DNA from: Mycolicibacterium bacteremicum
GTDB lineage: Bacteria > Actinomycetota > Actinomycetes > Mycobacteriales > Mycobacteriaceae
Reading direction: 5' to 3'
Assembly: GCF_002086115.1 (NCBI RefSeq)
Contig: NZ_MVHJ01000007.1
Location: forward strand, 62,001 to 126,000
Length of the DNA stretch: 64,000 bases
In this document: one piece after another, positions 42,275 to 51,705 of the stretch
How the letters are laid out: each line of letters begins with the position of its first letter
Position numbering within the stretch: the first letter of the stretch is position 1
Position numbers and translations under genes: made by a program
Notes under the pieces: model-generated
Seen by the model: the letters and a program-made list of their open reading frames with translations, nothing else
Databases searched by the model: none
What the model was told of the DNA's origin: nothing

Positions 42275-43613
42275 TCACCTGCTCCTTTTCCGACACCTTC
42301 GCGTCACTGGCGGCGCCGTTGCTCGCCCCGTTGGACTTGGCTGCCTGCTCGGCCTTGTACCGGTCAACGTACTGGTGCGCGGTCATGTGCAGGTGACGAA
42401 GCAGGATCTCCTGGTCGCACAGCGGGAACTCGGTCACGGCGCGGGTGCCGATCTGGGTCTGGGTGGCCTCCAGGGTGTTGGCGTCCTGGAACGCGTACTC
42501 CTTGAACGTCACCGCGGCCAGTTCCTGCGACAGACGCTCGCGCAGGTTCTTCGGCGGCACGAAGTACAGGTCGGCCTCGAAGATGTGGCTGTCCACCCCG
42601 GTGGGCCAGTAGTTGTACGTGAGGTACCAACCGGGCGCCCAGAACAGCAGCGTCCAGTTCGGGAAGAACTCGAACGAGTCGGTGCCCCAGGTCTTGTGGC
42701 GACCCGGGTTGATGGCCGGCGGCAGTTCGTCGGGCAGGATGCCCTTGATGTCGGGCCGGTCCCACGGTCCGAACAGACCGCTGTGCAGAATGCGTTCGAT
42801 CGGCTTGACCATGTTGAGGTCCTTGGGCGGGGACATACCGCCCCATGACGACACCATGGAGTGGTCACCCTTGATGTCGTAGGCCAGCGCCTCGAAGCCG
42901 AAGTTGGCCAGCTTCTCGGCCTCCTCCTTCTCGGCCTGCTTCATGTGCAGGATCGGCGCGTGGTAGAACTCGGTGAACGCGTCGATGAACAGCTTCCAGT
43001 TGGCTTTGACCTCCGAGCGGTAGCTGTAGTGCTCGGTCATCTCGTGGAACGGGTAACCCTTGAGGCCCTGCCCGAAGTCGCCGAGGAACTCCTCCAGCGA
43101 CACCGCGTCATCGTCGAAGTTGACGAAGATGAAGCCTTCCCAGACCTCGCAGCGCACCGGCTTGAGCGGGTAGTCGGCCTTGTCGAGGTCGAAGAATTCG
43201 CTTTCCTGCTGCACGAACGTCAGATCGCCCTTGAGGTCGTAGCGCCAGGCGTGGTACTTGCAGACGAACTGGCGGCAGCTGCCCGACACCTCCTCGCCGG
43301 GGTAGTCGTTCCACACCAGCTTGTTGCCGCGGTGCCGGCACAGGTTGTAGAAGGCGCGGATCTGCTCGCCGTCGTTGACGATGATGATCGACACGCCGGG
43401 ACCGACGGACGGCAGCTCGCGGGTGACGTACCGGCCCTTCTTGGGGACGAGTTCGACCCGGCCCATGTGCAGCCATGTCTTGCGGAAGATGGCCTGCTGT
43501 TCGAGCTTCCAGTGTTCCGGGTCGATCGAATCCTCGTAGTTGACCGGGGCGGTCCCGAGTTCGGGCCAGTTCTCGGTCCAGCTGCCGGCAGCCGGTTTCG
43601 GGAAAAATGCCAC
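42267..43613 (-). CDS. Rieske aromatic ring-hydroxylating oxygenase, alpha-type subunit
   Basis: A 448-aa Rieske oxygenase. CRHRGNKL ... CKYHAWRYDLKG binds the 2Fe-2S cluster, and DAFTEFYHAPILH (about residue 215) the mononuclear iron. Such enzymes hydroxylate rings or C-H bonds with electrons from a reductase. The C-terminus has a 30-residue Ala/Ser/Asn-rich tail absent from the paralog at 60531. The GTG start has AGGAGAGG upstream. It heads the operon Rieske, 109-aa protein, amidohydrolase, SnoaL, two acyl-CoA dehydrogenases, under the operator at 43675. Confidence 0.93.
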   Translation of the reverse strand: MAFFPKPAAGSWTENWPELGTAPVNYEDSIDPEHWKLEQQAIFRKTWLHMGRVELVPKKGRYVTRELPSVGPGVSIIIVNDGEQIRAFYNLCRHRGNKLVWNDYPGEEVSGSCRQFVCKYHAWRYDLKGDLTFVQQESEFFDLDKADYPLKPVRCEVWEGFIFVNFDDDAVSLEEFLGDFGQGLKGYPFHEMTEHYSYRSEVKANWKLFIDAFTEFYHAPILHMKQAEKEEAEKLANFGFEALAYDIKGDHSMVSSWGGMSPPKDLNMVKPIERILHSGLFGPWDRPDIKGILPDELPPAINPGRHKTWGTDSFEFFPNWTLLFWAPGWYLTYNYWPTGVDSHIFEADLYFVPPKNLRERLSQELAAVTFKEYAFQDANTLEATQTQIGTRAVTEFPLCDQEILLRHLHMTAHQYVDRYKAEQAAKSNGASNGAASDAKVSEKEQVNV

Positions 43614-43674
43614 GGTGTACCTCTCCTGTGTGCGATGGGTCGGGACGGTCCTTCAGGCCCGTCTTCTCCGCTAC

Positions 43675-43689
43675 GAGAATCATATTCTC
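43675..43689. promoter_or_regulatory. Palindromic operator GAGAAT-CAT-ATTCTC
   Basis: An exact copy, 61 bases upstream of the Rieske start on the minus strand. It places the first Rieske module under the shared TetR-type regulator. Confidence 0.78.
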
Positions 43690-43892
43690 ATATCTGACTA
43701 ACAGATTTCCACCCCTGGGTCGTAAGGTCAATAGTGCAGGCCTGGTTGCACGCCCCGATGGCCGTGGTGGTCGGGCAAAACAGCGCGGTCAGAGGCATGT
43801 GGACGGCTTTCGGACGTTGATTCTCGCCCGAAGAGAAGTTAGTTTGCATATAGAGAGAACCCAGACCCGCCACCGGCGAAAGGGACGCAGCC

Positions 43893-45191
43893 GTGCATAT
43901 CGACGACATGATCTTGATCAGCGTGGACGACCACATCATCGAGCCACCGGACATGTTCGCCAACCATCTGCCGGCGAAGTACCGGGACGAGGCGCCGCGG
44001 TTGGTGCACAACCCCGACGGCTCGGACACCTGGCAGTTCCGCGACACCGTGATCCCGAACGTGGCGCTCAACGCGGTGGCCGGCCGCCCGAAGGAGGAGT
44101 ACGGACTGGAGCCTCAGGGTCTCGACGAGATCCGCAAGGGCTGTTACGACGCGGCCGAGCGGGTCAAGGACATGAATGCCGGTGGCGTGCTGGCCACCAT
44201 GAACTTCCCGTCCTTCCCGGGCTTCGCCGCGCGGCTGTTCGCCACCGAGGACGCCGACTTCTCGCTGGCGCTGGTGCAGGCCTACAACGACTGGCACATC
44301 GACGAGTGGTGCGGTTCGCACCCGGGCCGGTTCATCCCGATGGCCATCCCGGCGATCTGGGACCCGCAGCTGTGTGCCGATGAGATCCGCCGGGTGTCGA
44401 AGAAGGGTGTGCACTCGCTGACCTTCACCGAGAACCCGTCGGCGTTGGGGTATCCCAGCTTTCACGATCTGGAGTACTGGAAGCCGTTGTGGGATGCGCT
44501 GGTCGACACCGACACGGTGATGAATGTGCACATCGGGTCCTCGGGCCGGTTGGCGATCACCGCCCCGGATGCGCCGATGGACGTGATGATCACGCTGCAG
44601 CCGATGAACATCGTGCAGGCCGCGGCAGACCTGTTGTGGTCGGCGCCGATCAAGGCCTATCCGGATCTCAAGATCGCTCTCAGTGAGGGTGGCACCGGGT
44701 GGATTCCGTACTTCCTGGACCGGGTGGACCGCACCTACGAGATGCATTCGACGTGGACGCATCAGGACTTCGGCGGCAAGCTGCCCTCGGAGGTGTTCCG
44801 CGAGCACTTCATGACGTGCTTCATCTCCGATCCGGTGGGGGTGAAGAACCGGCACATGATCGGGGTGGACAACATCTGCTGGGAGATGGACTACCCGCAC
44901 TCGGACTCGATGTGGCCCGGGGCGCCGGAGGAGCTACACGCCGTCTTCGACACCTATGAGGTACCCGATGACGAGATCAACAAGATCACCCACGAGAACG
45001 CGATGCGGCTGTATCACTTCGAACCCTTCGCCCACATCCCGCGCGAGCAGGCCACCGTCGGCTCGCTGCGCAAACAGGCCGAGGGACACGATGTCTCGAT
45101 CCAGGCGCTGAGCAACCACGACAAGCGTGGCGGGTCCAGCGTCGCCGATTTCACCGCCAATGCGCGGGCTGTCACCGGCGTCAAGGACTAG
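43893..45191 (+). CDS. Amidohydrolase family 2 protein (PF04909)
   Basis: A 432-aa amidohydrolase-2 family protein. SVDDHIIEPPDMF holds the first-strand histidine; VNVHIGSSG, ALSEGGTGWIPY and WEMDYPHSDSMWP carry the later ligands. It resembles the gene at 24390, with which it shares the DxH-only start. Hydrolase or decarboxylase chemistry is likely. The GTG at 43893 has AAAGGGA upstream. It is divergent from the Rieske operon and separated from the next gene by 82 bases. Confidence 0.85.
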   Translation: MHIDDMILISVDDHIIEPPDMFANHLPAKYRDEAPRLVHNPDGSDTWQFRDTVIPNVALNAVAGRPKEEYGLEPQGLDEIRKGCYDAAERVKDMNAGGVLATMNFPSFPGFAARLFATEDADFSLALVQAYNDWHIDEWCGSHPGRFIPMAIPAIWDPQLCADEIRRVSKKGVHSLTFTENPSALGYPSFHDLEYWKPLWDALVDTDTVMNVHIGSSGRLAITAPDAPMDVMITLQPMNIVQAAADLLWSAPIKAYPDLKIALSEGGTGWIPYFLDRVDRTYEMHSTWTHQDFGGKLPSEVFREHFMTCFISDPVGVKNRHMIGVDNICWEMDYPHSDSMWPGAPEELHAVFDTYEVPDDEINKITHENAMRLYHFEPFAHIPREQATVGSLRKQAEGHDVSIQALSNHDKRGGSSVADFTANARAVTGVKD

Positions 45192-45273
45192 ACCGGATTC
45201 ACCGACAGGAGACCGGCGCGCAGCGCTGCGCGCTGGCGCGTGAGCATGTGGCTTCATCATTGAGGAGAGAACA

Positions 45274-46461
45274 GTGTCCGGAATGAACTTCGAACTGACC
45301 GAGGATCAGCAGCTGATCCGTAAGTCGGTGGCCGAGCTGTCGGCCCGGTTCGACGACCACTACTGGATGGAGAAGGACCAGGCTCACGAATTCCCGACCG
45401 AGTTCTACGAGGCGATCGCCGCCGGCGGCTGGCTGGGGATGACCATCCCCGAGGAATACGGCGGGCACGGTCTGGGCATCACCGAGGCCACCATCCTGGC
45501 CGAGGAGGTGGCCCGCTCGGGCGGCGGTATGAATGCCGCCAGCTCGATCCACATGTCGATCTTCGGCATGCAACCGGTCGTCGTGTTCGGCTCCGACGAG
45601 ATGAAGGCCGAGACGCTGCCGCGGATCGCCAACGGCGACCTGCACGTCTGCTTCGGCGTCACGGAACCCGGTGCCGGACTGGACACCTCGCGCATCACCA
45701 CGTTCGCCAAACGCAGTGGCAACGACTCGACCGGTGACTACATCGTGAACGGTCGCAAGGTCTGGATCTCCAAGGCGCTGGAGTCCGAGAAGATCCTGCT
45801 GTTGACCCGCACCACCCCGCGTGACGAGGCGGCCAAGCCCACCGATGGTCTGACCCTGTTCCTCACCGACATCGACCGCGACCATGTCGACATCCGGCCG
45901 ATCAAGAAGATGGGCCGCAACGCGGTGTCCTCCAATGAGGTCTTCATCGACGATCTGCGGATCCCGGCGGCGCATCGCATCGGGGAGGAGGGCAAGGGCT
46001 TCTCCTACATCCTGCACGGCCTGAACCCGGAGCGGATGCTGATCGCCGCCGAGGCGCTGGGCATCGGCCGGGTGGCGTTGGACCGCGCGGTGAAGTACGC
46101 CAACGATCGGGTGGTCTTCGACCGTCCCATCGGGATGAACCAGGGGATCCAGTTCCCGCTGGCCGACTCGCTGGCCCGCCTGGACGCCGCGGAGCTGATC
46201 CTGCGCAAGGCGACGTGGCTCTACGACAACGGCAAATCCTGTGGGCGCGAGGCCAATATGGCCAAGTATCTGTGCGCCGACGCCGGGTTCGACGCCGCCG
46301 ACCGCGCGTTGCAGACACACGGCGGCATGGGCTACTCCGAGGAATACAACATCTCCCGGTTCTTTCGGGAGTCGCGCCTGATGAAGATCGCTCCCGTCAG
46401 CCAAGAGATGATCCTGAACTTCCTGGGCGCCAACGTCCTCGGCCTGCCCAAGAGCTACTGA
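45274..46461 (+). CDS. Acyl-CoA dehydrogenase
   Basis: A 395-aa acyl-CoA dehydrogenase. MNFELTEDQQLIRKSVAEL, CFGVTEPGAGLDTSRI, YIVNGRKVWISKA and RALQTHGGMGYSEEYNISRFFRE are the standard segments. It should introduce an alpha-beta double bond into an acyl-CoA, passing electrons to ETF. The GTG at 45274 follows GAGGAG. It opens a beta-oxidation cluster. Confidence 0.9.
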   Translation: MSGMNFELTEDQQLIRKSVAELSARFDDHYWMEKDQAHEFPTEFYEAIAAGGWLGMTIPEEYGGHGLGITEATILAEEVARSGGGMNAASSIHMSIFGMQPVVVFGSDEMKAETLPRIANGDLHVCFGVTEPGAGLDTSRITTFAKRSGNDSTGDYIVNGRKVWISKALESEKILLLTRTTPRDEAAKPTDGLTLFLTDIDRDHVDIRPIKKMGRNAVSSNEVFIDDLRIPAAHRIGEEGKGFSYILHGLNPERMLIAAEALGIGRVALDRAVKYANDRVVFDRPIGMNQGIQFPLADSLARLDAAELILRKATWLYDNGKSCGREANMAKYLCADAGFDAADRALQTHGGMGYSEEYNISRFFRESRLMKIAPVSQEMILNFLGANVLGLPKSY

Positions 46462-46507
46462 TGGGGCCCCGTCGGCGGGCCGGACGCGGCATGGTTATGT
46501 GAGGGTC

Positions 46508-47716
46508 GTGAGCGCACCGCTTAACGGGGTCACCGTCATCGCCATGGAGCAGGCGGTATCCGCCCCGATGTGCACGAGGGTGCTCGCCGACTTCGGCGCC
46601 CGGGTCATCAAGATCGAGAACCCCAACGGTGGCGACTTCGCCCGCGACTACGACGACGTCGTCAACGGGATGGCTGCCCACTTCGTCTGGGCCAACCGTG
46701 GCAAGCAGTCCGTCACACTCAACCTGAAGTCGTCGGCCGGCATGGACGTGCTGCACCGGTTGCTGGACGGCGCGGACGCCTTCGTCTCGAATCTGGCGCC
46801 CGGCGCCACCGCGCGGTTGGGCCTGGGACCCGACGACCTGCGGCGGCGCCACCCGCAGGTGATCCCGCTGGAGATCGACGGCTACGGCCCCGGCGGTCCG
46901 CTGTCCCAGAAGCGTGCCTATGACCTGCTGGTGCAGGCGGAATCCGGTTCGTGCGCGGCCACCGGATATCCCGGGATGCCCGCCAAGCCCGGCGCCCCGG
47001 TCGCCGACATCACCACCGGCCTGTACTCGGCGTTGTCGATCATGGCGCTGTTACTGGGCCGGGCCCGCAACGGCGCGGAAGATGCTGCGCCGGCCGTCGC
47101 GGTCAGCCTGTTCGACACGATGACCGACATCATGGGATACCAGCTGACCTACACCCAGCATTCCGGTATCGACCAGGAGCCGCTGGGCATGAGCTCACCG
47201 GCGGTGGCGCCGTACGGGTCGTTCGGCACCCGCGATGGGCAGACCGTCGTACTCGGCACTACCAACGACCGGGAGTGGCAGCGGCTGGCCCGCGAGATCA
47301 TCGACCGCCCCGATTTGGCCGATGATCCCCGCTTCGCCACCAACCCGCAGCGCTGCTCCCATCGCGACGAACTCAATGCCGCGATCGAGTCCTGGTGTGC
47401 TCGGCACGATCTCGACGATATCCAGCGGACCGCCGATGCCGCCGGTATCGGCAACTCGCGCTACAACAAGCCCAGCGAGGTCATCGCCCATCCGCATCTG
47501 CAGGCCCGCGACCGGTGGCGCCAGGTCGCCACCCCCAACGGGGATATCGCGGCGCTGCTGCCGCCCCCGGTGATCAGCGGCCTCGAGCTGGGCATGGGCC
47601 CGGTGCCGGGGCTGGGCGAGCACACCGATCCCGTGTTGACCGAACTCGGTTACACCGCAGCGCAACTGGCCGACCTGCGCGCCGACGGAGCGATCGGCCC
47701 GGAGTACGGATCATGA
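46508..47716 (+). CDS. CaiB/BaiF family CoA-transferase
   Basis: A 402-aa class III CoA-transferase, normal length. IAMEQAVSAPMCTRVLADFGARVIKIENP is the signature start and PVADITTGLYSALS (about residue 168) carries the catalytic aspartate. It likely activates or recycles an acid inside the beta-oxidation cluster. The GTG at 46508 is a choice between two in-frame GTG codons; the other is 9 bases earlier. Confidence 0.87.
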   Translation: MSAPLNGVTVIAMEQAVSAPMCTRVLADFGARVIKIENPNGGDFARDYDDVVNGMAAHFVWANRGKQSVTLNLKSSAGMDVLHRLLDGADAFVSNLAPGATARLGLGPDDLRRRHPQVIPLEIDGYGPGGPLSQKRAYDLLVQAESGSCAATGYPGMPAKPGAPVADITTGLYSALSIMALLLGRARNGAEDAAPAVAVSLFDTMTDIMGYQLTYTQHSGIDQEPLGMSSPAVAPYGSFGTRDGQTVVLGTTNDREWQRLAREIIDRPDLADDPRFATNPQRCSHRDELNAAIESWCARHDLDDIQRTADAAGIGNSRYNKPSEVIAHPHLQARDRWRQVATPNGDIAALLPPPVISGLELGMGPVPGLGEHTDPVLTELGYTAAQLADLRADGAIGPEYGS

Positions 47717-47815
47717 AAGCCGACATCGGCCGCCCGATTCACCTCAGGGATCGATATCGCCGAGATGCGGTGCCGGGTGGGAGTCTCGACGGATGGCAGC
47801 GGAGGGACCGTGCCG

Positions 47816-48610
47816 ATGGCTGACTCCCTGTTGATCGACGACCGTGCCGGGGTGCGCACCCTGACGCTGAACCGGCCGCACCGCAAGAACGCCATCGACG
47901 TCGAACTGTGGCATGCGCTGGCCGGGGCACTGCGGGCAGCCGACACCGATGACACCGTGCGGGCAGTCGTGCTGACCGGAGCGGGCGGCGCGTTCTGTTC
48001 GGGAGCCGATATCGGGACCGGTGAGGCGGTGCACCCGCGCCGTAAGCTGCAGCGGCTCACCGATGTGGCGCTGGCCCTGCACAATCTGACGGTGCCGACG
48101 ATCGCCAAGGTCCACGGGGTCGCGGTCGGCGCCGGCTGGAATCTGGCACTGGGATGCGACCTGGTGGTGGCCACCCCGGAATCGAAGTTCAGCCAGATCT
48201 TCGCCAAGCGGGGGTTGTCGGTCGACCTCGGGGGATCCTGGCTGCTGCCCAAGCTCGTCGGCCTGCAGCAGGCCAAACGCCTTGTGCTGCTGGCAGATAT
48301 GATCGACGCCGGCGAGGCGCACGAGCTCGGACTGGTCACCTGGGTGCGCGCGGCCGATGAGATCGACGACTTCGTCGACGCCGTGGCGCGCCGGATTGCC
48401 GACGGGCCGCCGTATGCGCTGGCGCAGAGCAAGGCGCTGCTCAACGACGGTGCGACGGCCACGTTCGCCGAGGCGTTGGCCAACGAGTCCCGGGCCCAGC
48501 CCGGCAATTTCGCCACCACCGACTCGGCCGAGGCCTACGCGGCCTTCGCCGCCAAACGAGACCCGTCATTCACCGGAACCTGGGCGGTCCCGCCCGTCAC
48601 GAAGGAGTAG
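47816..48610 (+). CDS. Enoyl-CoA hydratase/isomerase family protein
   Basis: A 264-aa crotonase of standard size. TLTLNRPHRKNAID, GAGGAFCSGADIG (oxyanion hole) and KVHGVAVGAGWNLALGCDLVVA are clear. It lacks the long insertion of the other two crotonases in the window, so it is the most ordinary enoyl-CoA hydratase candidate. The ATG at 47816 has GGAGGGA upstream. The thiolase starts 5 bases after its stop. Confidence 0.9.
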   Translation: MADSLLIDDRAGVRTLTLNRPHRKNAIDVELWHALAGALRAADTDDTVRAVVLTGAGGAFCSGADIGTGEAVHPRRKLQRLTDVALALHNLTVPTIAKVHGVAVGAGWNLALGCDLVVATPESKFSQIFAKRGLSVDLGGSWLLPKLVGLQQAKRLVLLADMIDAGEAHELGLVTWVRAADEIDDFVDAVARRIADGPPYALAQSKALLNDGATATFAEALANESRAQPGNFATTDSAEAYAAFAAKRDPSFTGTWAVPPVTKE

Positions 48611-48615
48611 TAGAG

Positions 48616-49761
48616 ATGCGCGAGACAGTCATCGTCGGAGCCGTGCGCACCCCGGTCGGAAAACGCAACGGCGGCCTGTCCGATCAGCACGCCGCCGATC
48701 TGTCCGCCCTGGTGCTCAACGAGCTCTCCGAACGGACCGGCGTCGATCCGGCCCTGGTCGACGATGTGGTGTGGGGCTGCGTATCCCAGGTGGGCGACCA
48801 ATCGAGCAACATCGGCCGCTACGCCGTGCTGGCCGCCGGCTGGCCGGAGTCCATCCCGGGCACCACGGTGAACCGGGCCTGCGGATCGAGCCAGCAGGCA
48901 CTGGATTTCGCGGTGCAGGCCGTCATGTCGGGTCAGCAGGACATCGTCGTGGCCGGTGGCGTCGAGGTGATGAGCCGGGTGCCGTTGGGGTCGGCCCGCG
49001 CCACCGGCCAGCCCTATGGTCCCAAGGTCTTCGCCCGCTACGACGACTTCTCCTTCAATCAGGGCATCTCGGCCGAGCTGATCTGCCAGAAGTGGGGCCT
49101 GTCCCGCACCCGCTGCGACGAGTACTCGGCGCAATCGCATGAGCGGGCCGCGGCGGCCCAGGATGCCGGCGCGTTCATCGACCAGATCGTGCCGGTGTTC
49201 ACCGAATCCGACGTCATCACCGGCGACGAGGGCATCCGCCGCGGCACGACGGTCGAGAAGCTCGCGAACCTCAAGCCGGCGTTTCAGGAAGACGGCGTCA
49301 TCCACGCGGGCAACTCCTCGCAGATCTCCGACGGTGCGGCGGCGTTGCTGGTGATGACCGCCGACCAGGCGCTCAATCTGGGCCTGACCCCGCTGGTGCG
49401 GTACCGCGCGGGCGCGGTGACCGGCGCCGATCCGGTGCTGATGCTGACCGGCCCCATTCCGGCGACGGAGAAGGTGTTGCACAAGGCCGGTGTCGGCATC
49501 GACGAGGTCGGGGTTTTCGAGGTCAACGAGGCGTTCGCGCCGGTGCCGCTGGCCTGGCTCGCCGAGACCGGGGCCGACGAGGCGAAGCTCAACCCGCTCG
49601 GTGGGGCCATCTCGCTGGGGCATCCGCTCGGCGCCTCAGGCGCGGTGCTGATGACCAGGATGATCCACCACATGCGGGACAACGGAATCCGATACGGACT
49701 GCAGACCATGTGTGAGGGCGGCGGTACCGCCAACGCCACGCTGGTCGAGCTCGTGGCCTGA
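48616..49761 (+). CDS. Acetyl-CoA acetyltransferase (thiolase)
   Basis: A 381-aa classical thiolase. NRACGSS holds the nucleophile cysteine, GHPLGASG the histidine and CEGGGTA the second cysteine, so all catalytic groups are present, unlike the thiolase-fold protein at 7626. It should cleave a 3-ketoacyl-CoA with CoA. It completes the set dehydrogenase, hydratase, thiolase in this cluster; the hydroxyacyl dehydrogenase step would come from an SDR elsewhere. Confidence 0.93.
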   Translation: MRETVIVGAVRTPVGKRNGGLSDQHAADLSALVLNELSERTGVDPALVDDVVWGCVSQVGDQSSNIGRYAVLAAGWPESIPGTTVNRACGSSQQALDFAVQAVMSGQQDIVVAGGVEVMSRVPLGSARATGQPYGPKVFARYDDFSFNQGISAELICQKWGLSRTRCDEYSAQSHERAAAAQDAGAFIDQIVPVFTESDVITGDEGIRRGTTVEKLANLKPAFQEDGVIHAGNSSQISDGAAALLVMTADQALNLGLTPLVRYRAGAVTGADPVLMLTGPIPATEKVLHKAGVGIDEVGVFEVNEAFAPVPLAWLAETGADEAKLNPLGGAISLGHPLGASGAVLMTRMIHHMRDNGIRYGLQTMCEGGGTANATLVELVA

Positions 49762-49778
49762 GCGAAAGGGTATTTCTC

Positions 49779-50927
49779 ATGCAACGCAATATCTTCACCG
49801 AGGACCACGAGGCGTTCCGTGAACTCGCCCGCGACTTCGTCGAGAAGGAGGTCGTACCGGCCTATCCCGAGTGGGAGAAGGGCGGGCGCATGCCGCGCGC
49901 GGTGTTCGAGAAGATGGGCGCCCTCGGCATGTTGGGCATGGCCATCCCGGGGGAGTACGGCGGCGGAGACGCACCGGACTACCGCTACAACGTGGTGCTG
50001 CAAGAAGAGGCGGCGCGCGCGCTGGTGACCCTGTCCACGGTGCGCACCCAGCTCGAGGTGATCCTGCCGTATTTCCTGCACTACGCCGACGAGGAGCAGC
50101 GCAAGCGGTGGTTCCCCGGGCTCGCCGACGGCACCCTGCTGACCGCCGTGGCGATGACCGAACCGGGTACCGGGTCCGATCTGGCGGGTATGCGCACCAC
50201 CGCGGTACGTGACGGAGACGACTGGATCCTCAACGGCGCCAAGACCTTCATCACCGGCGGTATGCAGGCCGACCTGGTCATCGTGGTCGCGCGCACCGCC
50301 ACCGATCCCGACAACCGGCGAAAGGGTTTGACCCTGCTGGTAGTGGAGGACGGGATGCCCGGCTTCACCCGCGGCCGCGAACTGGAGAAGATGGGCTGCA
50401 AGGTGCAGGACACCGCCGAGTTGTCGTTCGTCGATGTCCGGGTGCCCGCGGCCAACGTGCTCGGCGAGGAGGGCGAGGCGTTCGGCTACCTGGGGCACAA
50501 CCTTCCCCAGGAACGATTGACCGTCGCGGTGGGTTCGGTGGCGCAGGCCCGATCGGCGATCGCCGCGGCCATCGGCTACACCAAGGATCGCAAGGCGTTC
50601 GGTACGCCGGTGGCGTCCTTCCAGAACACCAAGTTCGAACTGGCCGCCTGTTCGACGGAGGTGGAGGCCGCCCAGGCGATGCTGGACCGGGCGGTGGCAC
50701 TGCACGTCGACGGCGAACTGTCGGCGGCCGACGCGGCCCGGGTGAAACTGTTCTGCACCGAGATGCAGGCCCGGGTGATCGACCGCTGCCTACAACTGTT
50801 CGGCGGCTACGGCTACATGATGGAGTATCCGATCGCCCGGTTGTACACCGATGCCCGGGTCGCGCGGATCTACGCCGGTACCAGCGAGGTCATGAAGGTG
50901 ATCATCGCCAAGGATCTGGGCCTGTAG
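49779..50927 (+). CDS. Acyl-CoA dehydrogenase
   Basis: A 382-aa acyl-CoA dehydrogenase. VAMTEPGTGSDLAGM, WILNGAKTFITGG and the C-terminal LFGGYGYMMEYPIARLYTDARVARIYAGTSEVMK are canonical, including the arginine/glycine-rich FAD segment. It is the last gene of the beta-oxidation cluster, 17 bases after the thiolase. No terminator is seen in the 139 bases before the TetR gene. Confidence 0.92.
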   Translation: MQRNIFTEDHEAFRELARDFVEKEVVPAYPEWEKGGRMPRAVFEKMGALGMLGMAIPGEYGGGDAPDYRYNVVLQEEAARALVTLSTVRTQLEVILPYFLHYADEEQRKRWFPGLADGTLLTAVAMTEPGTGSDLAGMRTTAVRDGDDWILNGAKTFITGGMQADLVIVVARTATDPDNRRKGLTLLVVEDGMPGFTRGRELEKMGCKVQDTAELSFVDVRVPAANVLGEEGEAFGYLGHNLPQERLTVAVGSVAQARSAIAAAIGYTKDRKAFGTPVASFQNTKFELAACSTEVEAAQAMLDRAVALHVDGELSAADAARVKLFCTEMQARVIDRCLQLFGGYGYMMEYPIARLYTDARVARIYAGTSEVMKVIIAKDLGL

Positions 50928-51010
50928 GACACTTTCCGGTGTAGGTGTAACGCCGCAGGTCGTGACACCTGTCGACAAATTTGTTAAGTGAGACCCTTGT
51001 CACAGGCCGC

Positions 51011-51042
51011 CCAACCAACCTACTGTGTGTTCAGTTGGTTGG
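51011..51042. promoter_or_regulatory. Inverted repeat CCAACCAAC / GTTGGTTGG, probable TetR operator
   Basis: Perfect 9-base arms (51011-51019, 51034-51042) with a 14-base spacer, 24 bases upstream of the TetR start. Each arm holds an AACC repeat, so several registers are possible. Likely autoregulatory site. Confidence 0.65.
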
Positions 51043-51066
51043 TTCGCGAACGTGACGAGGAGAGCG

Positions 51067-51705
51067 GTGACGGCGACATCTGCGGCATCCGGCCCTCGGC
51101 CCTACGAGTCGTTGCTGGCCAAGGGCGAGGACCGTAAGCAGCGCATTCTCATTGCTGCCGAGACCCTGCTGGCCCGCAACGGCTGGCGCAACACCTCGCT
51201 GGCCCAGATCGCCCGGGAAGCCGGGGTGAGTGCCGCCGGCCTGCTGCACCACTTCGAATCCAAGGAGCAGCTCCTGCACGCCGTGTTGGACGCGCGTGAT
51301 TTCGACGATGACACCCATGCCGACCGCGGCGGCGATCTGATCGCCAACATCGGCCGGGTGGCCGAACGTTTCCACCGGGCGCCGGCGCTGGTGGGCACCT
51401 TCACCGTGCTGCTGGTGGAAAACATCCAGCCCGACGCCCCGCTGCACGACCGGCTGGTCGCCCGGCAGCAGGCCGCCGTCGCGATCGTCGCCGATGCCAT
51501 CCGGCGTGGGCAGGCCGACGGCCGTTACCGCGCAGACCTCGACCCGGCCGCAAAGGCCGTGGAGATCCTCGCTTTCGTCAATGGAATGGAGACCGCATGG
51601 CTACTCGATCCTTCGATTCCTCTCGCCGACGTGTTCAAGGGATACACCGAGGCGCTGGTTCGCGATTTCGCTCCGGAGACGACACGGGACAGGAGTTCGC
51701 TATGA
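51067..51705 (+). CDS. TetR-family transcriptional regulator
   Basis: A 212-aa TetR protein. RKQRILIAAETLLARNGWRNTSLAQIAREAGVSAAGLLHHF is the DNA-binding domain. The GTG at 51067 follows GAGGAG and lies just after the AACC repeats it probably binds. It is followed by an orphan gene with ATGA overlap. It may control the beta-oxidation cluster upstream or the divergent targets; no direct evidence. Confidence 0.87.
   Translation: MTATSAASGPRPYESLLAKGEDRKQRILIAAETLLARNGWRNTSLAQIAREAGVSAAGLLHHFESKEQLLHAVLDARDFDDDTHADRGGDLIANIGRVAERFHRAPALVGTFTVLLVENIQPDAPLHDRLVARQQAAVAIVADAIRRGQADGRYRADLDPAAKAVEILAFVNGMETAWLLDPSIPLADVFKGYTEALVRDFAPETTRDRSSL

Noticed and set aside
43816..43836. Outward-facing half sites ATTCTC ... 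GAGAAG upstream of the amidohydrolase at 43893
   Set aside because: The halves face the wrong way and are spaced differently from the GAGAAT-N3-ATTCTC operators, so I did not count it as a copy.
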